Assembly (NCBI GenBank): GCA_027483895.1
Contig: JAIXTP010000026.1
Location: forward strand, 122,521-186,520
DNA from: Hyphomicrobiales bacterium
GTDB lineage: Bacteria > Pseudomonadota > Alphaproteobacteria > Rhizobiales > Beijerinckiaceae
DNA: 64,000 nucleotides
Reading direction: 5' to 3'
Shown: one piece after another, positions 16,870-25,285 of the stretch
How positions within the stretch are numbered: the stretch's first letter is position 1
Layout: each line of letters opens with the position of its first letter
The notes under the pieces: model-generated
What the model saw: only the letters and a program-made list of their open reading frames with translations
The model's database searches: none
Told to the model about the DNA's origin: nothing
Position numbers and translations under genes: made by a program

Positions 16870-19395
16870 ATGTTCTCGAACCGCTTCCCAGCCTCCCTAC
16901 TGATCGCGGTCGTCGGCGTCCTGCTGCTGCCGCCGGTCCTTCTCTCGCTCGGCCTCACGATGACGTCGGCCACCGAGGTCGTGGTGTTCTCGATCGCCTG
17001 CATGGCGTTGAACATCCTCGTCGGCCATACCGGGCTCGTGTCCTTCGGCCACGGCGCGTGGTTCGGCCTCGCGGCCTATGCCGCGGCGATCATGCAGCGC
17101 GAACTGATGCCGGGATCCTTCTTCGGCCCGCTTCTCGGCGCGCTCGGCATCGTCGCGGTGCTCGCGGCCGCGTTCGGCTTCCTGATCCTGCGGCGTCGCG
17201 GCGTCTATTTCTCGCTGCTGACGCTGGCGCTCTCGGCCATGCTCTTCGTCGTCGCGTTCCGCTGGACGGACGTGACGGGCGGCGAGAACGGGCTCGGCGG
17301 CATCAAGCGGCCGGTGCTGTTCGGCCTCGATTTCGAGAATTCCACGAATTTCTACTGGTTGGTCGCGACCATCGCCGTCGTGATCGTCTACGCGCTGCAC
17401 CGCTTCCACAATTCGCCGACGGGAACCGTGCTCGTCGCCGTGCGCGAGAACGAGCAGCGCGCGCGCTTCCTCGGCTATCCGACGGACCGCTACAAGCTCG
17501 TCGCTTTCGTGCTTTCGGCCACGATCACCGGGCTTGCGGGCGTGCTGCTTCTCTACAAGAATCGGATGACCTCGGCCGAGCCGATTTCCGTCGCGTTCTC
17601 GGGCGAACTTCTGGCGATGGTCGTCATCGGCGGCATGCGGAGCTTCCTCGGGCCTGCGCTCGGGGCGTTGTTCTACACGCTCTTCCGTGAATTCCTCTCG
17701 ATCTACACCGAGAACTGGCTGTTCTGGTTCGGTCTCGTCTTCGTCGGCTTCATCGTCTTCTCGCCGGAAGGTCTCGTCGGCGTGGCCGGTCGCCTGCTCG
17801 CGCCCTTCCGCAAGAAGGTGGTCGAAGACGCGGCGATGGCGGCTCGCAAGGTGGAGGAACTCCCCCTCCCAGCCTTCCTCCGTCCGCAGGAGGCAATCGA
17901 CGGGCCGATCCTTTCGGCGCGCGGGATCGTCAAGCATTTCGGCGGCATCAAGGCTGTGCAGGGCGTCGACATCACGATGCGGGACAAGACCCTGCATGCG
18001 CTGATCGGCCCCAACGGCGCGGGCAAGACGACGGCCTTCAATCTCCTGTCCGGCATGTTCGTGCCGGATCAGGGTGAGGTGATGCTGAAGGGCAAGCCGA
18101 TCGCGGGACTGACGCCCGAGCGCATCGCGGAAAGCGGCATCGGTCGGTCCTTCCAGATCACCAATCTCTTCCCCGCGCTCAGCGTGGAGGAAAACCTCCG
18201 CCTCGCCGTGCAGGCGCGCAACCCCGCGCGCTTCGCGCTCTGGCGGGATGCGCAGTCGATCGACGAGGTGAATGCGGAGACCCGCGAAATCGTCCGCTAT
18301 CTCGGCGTCGCCGGCATCGAGCACGCGGAAGCGGGGTCTCTCTCCTATGGCGGGCAGCGTCTGCTCGACATGGGCCTCGCCCTCGCCTCCGCGCCGCGCG
18401 TGCTGCTGCTCGACGAGCCGCTCGCCGGCCTCGCTGCGGCCGAAAGGCACCGCATCGGCAACATCATCAAGCGGATCTCGGCCGACCTCCCGGTCCTGCT
18501 CGTCGAACACGACATTGACCGCGTGTTCCAGCTCGCCGACCACGTCACGGTGATGAACGACGGCAGGGTGCTGCTCGACGGAACGGTCGAGGATGCGCGC
18601 ACGAGCCCCAAGGTGCAGGAGGTCTATATCGGCTCCGGCGCCGCCACCGTCGCCGCCAAGCCGCGCGAGACGGCCGCGAAGACCTCGCCGCTGCTGACGC
18701 TCGAAAGCGTGAACACCTTCTACGGCAAGAGCCACATCATCAACGGCGTGAACATGACCGTTCACGACAACGAGATCGTGGCGCTGCTGGGGCGCAACGG
18801 TGCCGGCAAGTCGACGCTGCTCAAGACCCTGACGGGCATCGCGCCCGCAGCCCCCGGTTCCTCCATCAAACTCGGCGGAACGGAACTCGTGGGACGTTCG
18901 GCGGCCGAGATCGCACGGCTCGGCATCGGTTACGTGCCGCAGGGCCGCGGCCTCTTCGCCGGCATGACGGTGGCGCAGAACCTCGAACTCGGCAGCTTGA
19001 AGCGGCTGACCGGCAACGGCATCCATTGGGATCTCGAACGGATCTACGAATATTTCCCGCGGATCCGCGAGCGCCTGCAGAGCCCGGCGGATTATCTTTC
19101 GGGCGGCGAGCAGCAGATGGTCGCCGTGGCGCGGGCGCTGTCGGGCGACGTGCGCGTGCTTCTCCTCGACGAGCCCTTCGAAGGTCTCGCTCCCGCGGTC
19201 GTCGAGCAGCTGTTCGAGAGCTTCGATCGGCTGCGCAAGGAGGTCGCGATCATCATCGTCGACCATCACCTCGATCTGGCGCTGGCGCTCTCCGACACGA
19301 CCGTCGCGCTCGAGAGGGGCGCGGTGATGCATACCGGACCTTCCAAGGCGTTGAAGGACGATCTCGATCTTCGGCGTAAGGTGCTCTGGCTGTGA
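16870..19395 (+). CDS. LivM-LivG-LivF triple fusion: ABC permease plus two ATPase domains
   Basis: An 841-residue single frame joining three usual Liv proteins. Residues 1-315 are a LivM-type permease (MALNILVGHTGLVSFGHGAW, SPEGLVG). Residues about 345-590 are a LivG-type ATPase with Walker A GPNGAGKTT (380-388), signature LSYGG (491-495) and LLLDEP (512-517). Residues about 606-841 are a LivF-type ATPase with GRNGAGKST (641-649), LSGGEQ (743-748) and LLLDEP (764-769). Two linkers rich in Ala/Lys/Glu (315-345 and 590-605) separate the units. Both ATPase sites look intact. No stop or frameshift separates the parts. With LivH and the upstream binding protein this makes a complete importer. Confidence 0.93.
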   Translation: MFSNRFPASLLIAVVGVLLLPPVLLSLGLTMTSATEVVVFSIACMALNILVGHTGLVSFGHGAWFGLAAYAAAIMQRELMPGSFFGPLLGALGIVAVLAAAFGFLILRRRGVYFSLLTLALSAMLFVVAFRWTDVTGGENGLGGIKRPVLFGLDFENSTNFYWLVATIAVVIVYALHRFHNSPTGTVLVAVRENEQRARFLGYPTDRYKLVAFVLSATITGLAGVLLLYKNRMTSAEPISVAFSGELLAMVVIGGMRSFLGPALGALFYTLFREFLSIYTENWLFWFGLVFVGFIVFSPEGLVGVAGRLLAPFRKKVVEDAAMAARKVEELPLPAFLRPQEAIDGPILSARGIVKHFGGIKAVQGVDITMRDKTLHALIGPNGAGKTTAFNLLSGMFVPDQGEVMLKGKPIAGLTPERIAESGIGRSFQITNLFPALSVEENLRLAVQARNPARFALWRDAQSIDEVNAETREIVRYLGVAGIEHAEAGSLSYGGQRLLDMGLALASAPRVLLLDEPLAGLAAAERHRIGNIIKRISADLPVLLVEHDIDRVFQLADHVTVMNDGRVLLDGTVEDARTSPKVQEVYIGSGAATVAAKPRETAAKTSPLLTLESVNTFYGKSHIINGVNMTVHDNEIVALLGRNGAGKSTLLKTLTGIAPAAPGSSIKLGGTELVGRSAAEIARLGIGYVPQGRGLFAGMTVAQNLELGSLKRLTGNGIHWDLERIYEYFPRIRERLQSPADYLSGGEQQMVAVARALSGDVRVLLLDEPFEGLAPAVVEQLFESFDRLRKEVAIIIVDHHLDLALALSDTTVALERGAVMHTGPSKALKDDLDLRRKVLWL

Positions 19396-19415
19396 CGGAT
19401 CAGAGAAACCCCTCA

Positions 19416-19524
19416 TGTCATCCCGGGCGGCAAAGCCGAACCGGGATCCAGAAGAACGGCGCGGCGTCGAGCGGCTGTGATGGACGGGATCCCGGCTCTC
19501 CGCTTCGCTGCGGCCGGGATGACA
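19416..19524. repeat. Palindromic intergenic repeat element
   Basis: The outer arms TGTCATCCCGG (19416-19426) and CCGGGATGACA (19514-19524) are exact inverted repeats. Inner arms CCGGGATCC (19441-19449) and GGATCCCGG (19487-19495) are also exact. The element is about 109 bases, fills most of the gap between the Liv fusion and the next gene, and resembles the dispersed GTCATCCCGG-type palindromic repeats common in alphaproteobacterial genomes. No second copy was noticed in this window. Confidence 0.7.
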
Positions 19525-19573
19525 CCGAGAGACCGGCGGGCCTGGACGGCCGGGGACACGCGGAAGGCTTGAA

Positions 19574-20512
19574 ATGACCGAAACGAACAAGACCGTCGCG
19601 ATCGTCGGGGCGGGGCTCATCGGCAGGGCATGGGCGGCGATCTTCGCCCGGGCCGGCTGGACGGTGAAGATGACCGACCCGCATGCGCCGACGCTTGCCG
19701 CGGCCCCGAATGCGGTGCGGGACGAACTGCTGTCGCTGGCGCGGCACGGGCTCTGCTCCGATCCCGAAGGCGCCGCGCGGCGCGTCAGCGCTTCGGCGAG
19801 CCTTGGGGAAGCGCTCGAAGGCGTATCCTTCGTGCAGGAGAACGGGCCCGAAAAGCTCGATCTGAAGAAACAGATCTTCGCGGAACTCGACCGGCTCGCG
19901 CCGAAGGATGCGCTGCTGGTGTCGTCGACCTCCGCCATCGTGGCGTCGCTGTTCACCGAAGACCTGCCGGGCCGGGCCCGCTGCCTCGTCGGCCATCCCG
20001 TGAATCCGCCGCACCTCATTCCGCTCGTGGAACTTTGCGGCGCGCCGTGGACCTCGCCCGAGGCGGTCGCGCGGGCGCGCGAGATCTACACGGAGATCGG
20101 CCAGGTGCCGATCACGGTGAAGAAGGAAGCCGACGGCTTCATCTTGAACCGCCTGCAGGGCGCCCTGCTCGCCGAGGCCTTCCGGCTCGTCGGCGAGGGC
20201 TATGTGTCGGGCGAGGATCTCGACAAGACTTTGAAGGACGGGCTCGGGCTGCGCTGGTCCTTCATGGGCCCCCTCGAGACCATCGACCTCAACGCACCGG
20301 GCGGCATCGCCGATTACTGCGCGCGATATACGGGCTTCTACAAGCGGCTCGCCGAGGACGCGGCGAAACCGTCCGTCTATGACAGCCCGAACGTCGATCG
20401 GGTGATCGCCGAATGGCCCTACCCCGCCGATTCCGCGCGGATCGAAGCGGGCAGTCGCCGCCGCAACGAGCGGCTCGCCGCGCTCGCGGCCCATAAACGT
20501 CAACAACAGTAA
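19574..20512 (+). CDS. 3-hydroxyacyl-CoA dehydrogenase family protein (L-carnitine / lambda-crystallin type)
   Basis: A 312-residue NAD-dependent dehydrogenase with N-terminal Rossmann motif VGAGLIGRAW (about 11-20) and Asp after beta-2 (TDPHA). The family motif GHPVNPPHLIPLVELCG contains the catalytic His. The C-terminal helical domain has KEADGFILNRLQGALLAEAFRL. This single-HAD form without a crotonase part is typical of L-carnitine 3-dehydrogenase and L-gulonate dehydrogenase. The next gene is a BKACE enzyme 17 bases downstream, the classical partner in carnitine degradation, so oxidation of a 3-hydroxy-4-substituted acid is likely. Substrate is inferred. Confidence 0.85.
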   Translation: MTETNKTVAIVGAGLIGRAWAAIFARAGWTVKMTDPHAPTLAAAPNAVRDELLSLARHGLCSDPEGAARRVSASASLGEALEGVSFVQENGPEKLDLKKQIFAELDRLAPKDALLVSSTSAIVASLFTEDLPGRARCLVGHPVNPPHLIPLVELCGAPWTSPEAVARAREIYTEIGQVPITVKKEADGFILNRLQGALLAEAFRLVGEGYVSGEDLDKTLKDGLGLRWSFMGPLETIDLNAPGGIADYCARYTGFYKRLAEDAAKPSVYDSPNVDRVIAEWPYPADSARIEAGSRRRNERLAALAAHKRQQQ

Positions 20513-20529
20513 GGCCGGGGGAGGTCTAC

Positions 20530-21456
20530 ATGTCCAAACGCAAAGTCATCATCACCTGTGCGGTCACCGGGGCGATCCATACGCCCTCGATGTCGCCGCA
20601 TCTGCCGATCACCCCGCAGGAGATCGCGGACGCCGCCATCGGCGCCGCCGAAGCGGGTGCCGCGATCGTCCATCTTCATGCGCGCAATCCCGAGACCGGT
20701 CGCCCGGATCAGACCCCGGAGGCCTTCGCGCCCTTCCTGAAGGTGATCAAGCAGCGCTCGAACGTCGTGATCAACATCACCTCGGGCGGCTCGCCGACCA
20801 TGCGCGTCGAAGAGCGCGTGCGCCCCGCGCAGACCTTCAAGCCGGAGGTCGCGTCCTTGAACATGGGCACGATGAATTTCGGCCTGTTCGGAATGCTCGA
20901 CCGCTTCAAGGATTTCAAGCACGAGTGGGAGCCGCAGCACCTCGGCAACCGCGACATCGTGTTCCGCAACACGTTCAAGGATATCGAATTCATCTTCGAG
21001 ACGCTCGGCGCCTCGGGCACGCGCTTCGAATTCGAGTGCTACGACACCGCCCATCTCTACAATCTGCACTACTATTATCAGCGCGGAATGGTGAAGGGCC
21101 CGCTCTTCATCCAGACGGTGTTCGGACTTCTCGGCGGAATCGGCGCGCATCCGGAAGACGTGCTGCACATGAAGCGCACGGCAGATCGGCTGTTCGGCGA
21201 CGACTATCGTTGGTCGGTGCTCGGCGCGGGCCGCAATCAGCTCTCCATCGCCGCGATGGCCGCGGCCATGGGCGGCAATGTCCGCGTCGGCCTTGAAGAC
21301 TCGCTCTGGTCCGGTCCCGGCAAGTTCGCGACGTCGAATGCCGAGCAGGTGCGGCTCGTCCGCCAGATCATCGAGGGGCTCGGTCTGGAGATCGCGACGC
21401 CCGACGAGGCCCGCGAGATTCTCGCGCTCAAGGGCGGCGACAAGACCGCGATCTGA
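20530..21456 (+). CDS. Beta-keto acid cleavage enzyme (BKACE, 3-keto-5-aminohexanoate cleavage family)
   Basis: A 308-residue TIM-barrel enzyme of the BKACE (Kce/DUF849) family, which condenses a beta-keto acid with acetyl-CoA to give acetoacetate and a new CoA ester. Zinc ligands are expected in VHLHARN (about residues 47-53). Other family features are ITSGGSPTMRVEERV, SLNMGTMNF and GLEDSLWSGPGK near the C-terminus. The paired dehydrogenase suggests a dehydrocarnitine-like substrate. No thioesterase or CoA-transferase gene is adjacent. A clear intrinsic terminator follows at 21484. Confidence 0.9.
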   Translation: MSKRKVIITCAVTGAIHTPSMSPHLPITPQEIADAAIGAAEAGAAIVHLHARNPETGRPDQTPEAFAPFLKVIKQRSNVVINITSGGSPTMRVEERVRPAQTFKPEVASLNMGTMNFGLFGMLDRFKDFKHEWEPQHLGNRDIVFRNTFKDIEFIFETLGASGTRFEFECYDTAHLYNLHYYYQRGMVKGPLFIQTVFGLLGGIGAHPEDVLHMKRTADRLFGDDYRWSVLGAGRNQLSIAAMAAAMGGNVRVGLEDSLWSGPGKFATSNAEQVRLVRQIIEGLGLEIATPDEAREILALKGGDKTAI

Positions 21457-21483
21457 TCCAGATCGGTTCGAATACATCGGGCG

Positions 21484-21514
21484 GGCGGGCCTTCGCGGGC
21501 TCGCCCGCCTTTTT
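21484..21514 (+). terminator. Rho-independent terminator after the BKACE gene
   Basis: GGCGGGC (21484-21490) pairs with GCCCGCC (21503-21509) and is followed by TTTTT. It lies 27 bases past the BKACE stop and ends the plus-strand transporter/catabolism operon. The T run touches the stop codon of the convergent minus-strand gene. Confidence 0.75.
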
Positions 21515-21888
21515 CATGCGCCGTTGCGGCAGACCGGGTTCGCCGCCTGATCGATCGCGCCGTCCAGGACCTCGTCGAGGAGCCGATGGAGATGAGCGCG
21601 GCCCGCGTCGAGTTCGGCCCGGTCCCGTGCGCCGCCGGCGATCCGTTCCGCCGCCGCCACGAAGGCGTCGCTGGTCCGCGTCAAGGACAGCCGGAAATCC
21701 GGCGTGATCTCGTCGAGAAGGTCGACGAGATCGTCATAGTCCGAACATGCGAGCACCCGGGGCACGATCCCCATGCGGCGCAGTAGGGCTTCGCGCTCGG
21801 CGCGGCGGGCGGCCGCGTCGAGGATTTCGGCCCGGATCCGGGCGGCGGCACGAAGGGGCTTTTTCGGAAACGTCACGATGTCGGTCAT
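21514..21888 (-). CDS. Hypothetical helical protein
   Basis: A 124-residue protein not recognised. It starts MTDIVTFPKKPLRAAARIRAE and is almost entirely charged alpha-helix (Ala, Arg, Glu, Asp), with no signal peptide, membrane segment or metal motif. The start at 21888 was preferred to the open frame up to 21966 because the extra 26 residues are basic and Ser/Pro-rich. It is transcribed divergently from the DSP phosphatase gene (163-base gap) and converges on the BKACE operon. No function is proposed. Confidence 0.55.
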   Translation of the reverse strand: MTDIVTFPKKPLRAAARIRAEILDAAARRAEREALLRRMGIVPRVLACSDYDDLVDLLDEITPDFRLSLTRTSDAFVAAAERIAGGARDRAELDAGRAHLHRLLDEVLDGAIDQAANPVCRNGA

Positions 21889-22051
21889 GGCGGCCTCGCT
21901 GTTCGCCGTCTTGTTCGGCGAAGGCGCGCTCCTTGTGAAGCGGGCCGCACCCCGCTTCCGGGGCATCGCGGCCGATCCGGCCGGGCGGGAAACGCGCCGG
22001 AAACGAACCCGCGCCGGGAACGTTCCTGAACCTGATCAGGAGCGCCCCGCG

Positions 22052-22594
22052 ATGCACGTCCCCTCCCCGCCGCCGAACGATTTCGATTGGATCACGCCCG
22101 ACATGGCGGTCGGGGGCTGGGTCGAGCAATCGGGCTGGAGCCGTCTCGCAAGACAGGACGGCATCACGGCCGTCATCGACTGCCGCGAGGAAGCGCGGAA
22201 CGATCCCTTAGCGCTGCAGGAAAGCGGCCTGCGGGCCCTGCATGTCCCGACGATGGATCGCGGGCCGGTCTCGCCGGCCATGATCGACCGAGCCGTCGCT
22301 TTCGCGCGCGCGGAGGCGCGGGCGGGAGGGCGACTGCTCGTGCATTGCCATCACGGGATCGGCCGCTCCGCGATGGTCGCGCTCTGCATTCTCGTCGACC
22401 GAGGGCATGAACCGCTCGACGCGCTCGAACTGGCGAAGACCTCGCGGTGGAAGATTTCGCCGAGCCCGGAACAGTTCGAGGGGTGGGCCGCATGGATCCG
22501 CGCCCGGAGCCCTGAATTCCGCATTCCGGATTTCGACGCTTTCGCCCGCATCGCCTATCGCCACTTGGCCGAAGCCGATGTGGATCTACGGTGA
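22052..22594 (+). CDS. Dual-specificity/tyrosine phosphatase-like protein
   Basis: A 180-residue cysteine phosphatase with the P-loop signature HCHHGIGRS (Cys99 nucleophile, Arg105) and an upstream conserved Asp region (TMDRGPVSPAMIDRAV) able to supply the general acid. The N-terminal segment FDWITPDMAVGG resembles the start of DSP and atypical PTP proteins. Substrate could be a phosphoprotein or a phosphorylated small molecule. AGGAGC precedes the ATG by 8 bases; the longer frame from 21773 lacks homology-like sequence. The gene overlaps the next gene by 17 bases, so the two products are probably made together. Confidence 0.8.
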   Translation: MHVPSPPPNDFDWITPDMAVGGWVEQSGWSRLARQDGITAVIDCREEARNDPLALQESGLRALHVPTMDRGPVSPAMIDRAVAFARAEARAGGRLLVHCHHGIGRSAMVALCILVDRGHEPLDALELAKTSRWKISPSPEQFEGWAAWIRARSPEFRIPDFDAFARIAYRHLAEADVDLR

Positions 22595-24353
22595 TCGCGA
22601 CCGGACGGCGGATCCGGACGAGACGCTCCGTCGCTGCATCGCCGCCTGGAACCGGGCCTGCCGTGCGGCCTCGGGCATCGAACGGCACGGAGATCTCGTC
22701 TCGGCCCATGCCGATCTGGCGGGGCTTCTGCAGGGCGTGGCGGATGCAGCGTTCGAGAAGACCGGACGGGACGATGAAACGCCGGCGACCGGGGCGATCG
22801 GCGCTCTGTTGCTGAGCACCGCGCGGATGATCGACGCTTCGCGGCGTGGCCTGCCAGCGGTGCCGATCGGTCGTGAGGCTGAACGCACCATCGCCTCGCT
22901 GCTTCCGACAGGCCCCGTCCGGATCCGCGATGCCGAGGGCTTCGCGCATTACGCCTTCTACCCAGAGGCATGGACCGACGCGGCGCGCGGGCTTCCTTCG
23001 GGTCGCGCGCATGTCATCGGGCTGCGGAGCATCGGGGCGGCGTTGGCACCGATGGCGGCGGTGCCGCTCACGGTCGCGAGCCTTGCGACGCTCCGCCCGG
23101 TCGGGCCGCATTTCTCACGCGAGGTGTGGCCGAGCGAGAGGCTGCGGGACATCTGGCGGAATGACCCGGGGGCTTTTTTCGTCATCGTCGACGAGGGCCC
23201 CGGGCTCTCGGGCAGTTCGTTCTGTGCCGTCATCTCGCATCTGCTCGAACTCGGCATCGGGCTCGATCGCATCCATGCGCTGCCGAGCCATGAGCAGGCG
23301 CTCGGTCGCGCCGCCTCGGAGCGGCATCACGCGCTTTGGAACGCGATCCGGCGCATTCCCGCCGACCCTCACGGAGGGTTGATACGTGGGCCCACGCCGC
23401 TCCCGGCTTGGTTCGAGGACGTCACGGGACCGGATCCCGTTCTCGTCGATCTCTCGGGCGGGAAATGGCGTGCGGGCGTTTCCGGGCACCACCCTCTCCC
23501 GGCCTCGAATGTGGGTCAGGAGCGTCTCAAGTTCCGGCTCGACGGGCCGAAGGGCAGCAAGATCGCGAAATTCGCGGGCATCGGCCGCGTGGGTCGGACG
23601 AAACTCGCGAGAGCGCGCGCGATGGCGGCCGCGGGTTTCATCCCCGAGGTTCACGCTCTTCGTCACGGCTTCCTGCTGGAGGATCACGTGGCCGGACGTC
23701 CCTTGCGGGCTTCGGATCTTGAGGATCGGCCGTTTCGCGAGCGATTTCTGGCGACGGTCGCCGCCTATCTCGGCTTCCGGGCGCGGTCTTTTCCCGCTTC
23801 CGAGGACGATGGGGCGTCGCTCGCCCTGTTGTTCGACAGCACGCTCTACAATCTCGAACTCGGTCTCGGAGCCTCGACCGCGGAACGGGTTCGCCGCGCG
23901 ACCGCGCTTTACGTTCCCGAACGTCTGCGGATCCGCCGCATCGCCACGGACGGGCGGCTCGATCTTCATGAATGGCTGCTCGATGCGGCCGGACGCATCT
24001 TCAAGACCGACGCGGTCGACCACGCGATGACGCACGATCTCGTGGGCGCTCAGGACGTCTGCTGGGACATTGCGGGCGCCGCCACGGAGTTCGATCTCGG
24101 TCCCGAAGAAACGCGGTTTCTCGCCCGTGCCGTGGACTATGCGGCGCGCTCGCCGTCCGATCGGCGGCTGCTCGGGCTGATGCTTCTGCTTTATCCGGCC
24201 TTCCGCTACGCAGCCGCACGCCTCGCCGTCGACGGATGCCCTGCCGACGAAACCGAACGCCTCGACGCTTCCGCGCGCCGTTACGCAGCGATGCTGCTTC
24301 GCCGCCTGGAAGAGATCGACCGGGCGGACGCCCGCTCCGCGGTCGGGGCGTGA
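22578..24353 (+). CDS. Unrecognised two-domain protein: PRTase-like N-half, phosphotransferase-like C-half
   Basis: A 591-residue protein I cannot assign to a named family. Residues about 95-245 look like a type I phosphoribosyltransferase fold: GLRSIGAALAPMA (148-160) in the loop I position and FVIVDEGPGLSGSSF (201-215), which has the shape of a PRPP-binding motif. Residues about 315-510 recall an aminoglycoside-phosphotransferase/kinase fold: KIAKFAGIGRVGRTKLARA, LRHGFLLEDHVAGRPL, then DLHEWLLD and FKTDAVDH with WDIAGAATEF. The usual HxDxxxxN catalytic loop is not clearly kept, so a pseudokinase is possible. ATG 22578 lies inside the phosphatase gene (17-base overlap). Its stop abuts the fdhD region. 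Confidence 0.6.
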   Translation: MWIYGDRDRTADPDETLRRCIAAWNRACRAASGIERHGDLVSAHADLAGLLQGVADAAFEKTGRDDETPATGAIGALLLSTARMIDASRRGLPAVPIGREAERTIASLLPTGPVRIRDAEGFAHYAFYPEAWTDAARGLPSGRAHVIGLRSIGAALAPMAAVPLTVASLATLRPVGPHFSREVWPSERLRDIWRNDPGAFFVIVDEGPGLSGSSFCAVISHLLELGIGLDRIHALPSHEQALGRAASERHHALWNAIRRIPADPHGGLIRGPTPLPAWFEDVTGPDPVLVDLSGGKWRAGVSGHHPLPASNVGQERLKFRLDGPKGSKIAKFAGIGRVGRTKLARARAMAAAGFIPEVHALRHGFLLEDHVAGRPLRASDLEDRPFRERFLATVAAYLGFRARSFPASEDDGASLALLFDSTLYNLELGLGASTAERVRRATALYVPERLRIRRIATDGRLDLHEWLLDAAGRIFKTDAVDHAMTHDLVGAQDVCWDIAGAATEFDLGPEETRFLARAVDYAARSPSDRRLLGLMLLLYPAFRYAAARLAVDGCPADETERLDASARRYAAMLLRRLEEIDRADARSAVGA

Positions 24354-24391
24354 CGCTTTACACGCGGCACCGTGCGCCCGATATCCCCCGC

Positions 24392-25285
24392 ATGACCTCC
24401 GTCGCAGACCTCAAGGACGGCTTTCTCGTCCGACCGAACCCCGACGATCCCCGGTTGACGCAGCGCGTCACCGGGATCGACGAGCAGGGCCGCCCCGTCG
24501 AGACCGCCGTGACGGTCGAGCGGGCGCTGACGCTCTATCTGAACAGCCGCGAGATCGTCACCATGATGACGATCCTCGACCATCCCGAATGGCTCGCGCT
24601 CGGCTATCTGCTCAACCAGAACATGCTGCGGCCCGACGACGTGGTGACCGGCGTCGATTATGACGACGACCTCGGCGTCGTCGTGGTGAGGACGGACGGC
24701 GAGACGGATTTCGAGGACAAGCTGCGCAAGAAGACGCTGACTTCGGGGTGTGCCCAAGGCACCGCTTTCGGCGACCTGATGGAAGCGCTGGACAGCGTCG
24801 TGTTGCCCGACACGGTCGTGAAGACGTCTTGGCTCTACAAGCTCACCTCGACCATCAACACGACGCCGTCGCTCTATCTCGAAGCGGGCGCGATCCATGG
24901 CTGCGTGCTGTGCGAGGAAGACCGGCCGCTCGTCTATATGGAGGATGTCGGCCGGCACAACGCGGTCGACAAGGTGGCGGGTTGGATGTTCGCGGAGAAG
25001 GTCTCGGGCGCGAACAAGCTCTTCTACACCACCGGGCGGCTCACCTCCGAAATGGTGATCAAGACCGTGCGGATGGGAATCCCCGTGCTGGTGTCGCGCT
25101 CGGGCTTCACCGCTTGGGGCGTCGAGCTCGCACGCAAATGCGGCCTCACGCTGATCGGCCGGGCGCGCGGCAAACGCTTCACGGCACTCGCGGGCGCGCA
25201 ACGGATCGTGTTCGATCAGGACCTCTCCTATGTCGAGGACGAGAGCCTGAAGAACCGCCGGAAGGGCTCACGCGATGACGACTGA
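24392..25285 (+). CDS. fdhD: Formate dehydrogenase sulfurtransferase FdhD (variant cysteine pattern)
   Basis: FdhD passes sulfur from a cysteine desulfurase to the Mo-bis-MGD cofactor of formate dehydrogenases and is required for their activity. This 297-residue homologue keeps [43 protein letters not shown] and [19 protein letters not shown]. The usual CxxC at the flexible loop reads SGCAQGT here (Cys120 without the second Cys), while a new CVLC appears at 171-174. The ATG at 24392 is chosen; a GTG at 24350 overlapping the previous stop is possible. It overlaps mobA by 11 bases. Confidence 0.9.
   Translation: MTSVADLKDGFLVRPNPDDPRLTQRVTGIDEQGRPVETAVTVERALTLYLNSREIVTMMTILDHPEWLALGYLLNQNMLRPDDVVTGVDYDDDLGVVVVRTDGETDFEDKLRKKTLTSGCAQGTAFGDLMEALDSVVLPDTVVKTSWLYKLTSTINTTPSLYLEAGAIHGCVLCEEDRPLVYMEDVGRHNAVDKVAGWMFAEKVSGANKLFYTTGRLTSEMVIKTVRMGIPVLVSRSGFTAWGVELARKCGLTLIGRARGKRFTALAGAQRIVFDQDLSYVEDESLKNRRKGSRDDD

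Noticed and set aside
16897..20019. Very long minus-strand open frame across the Liv genes
   Set aside because: It is antisense to clear LivM-LivG-LivF coding, rich in Arg/Asp/His from GC-rich third positions, and has no recognised domain.
21773..22051. Longer N-terminus for the DSP-like phosphatase
   Set aside because: The added 93 residues are Arg/Ala-rich and overlap the divergent gene; the ATG at 22052 has a good ribosome site.
22407..22577. Longer N-terminus for the PRTase/kinase-like protein
   Set aside because: The segment reads through the phosphatase P-loop region in another frame and has no homology-like composition.
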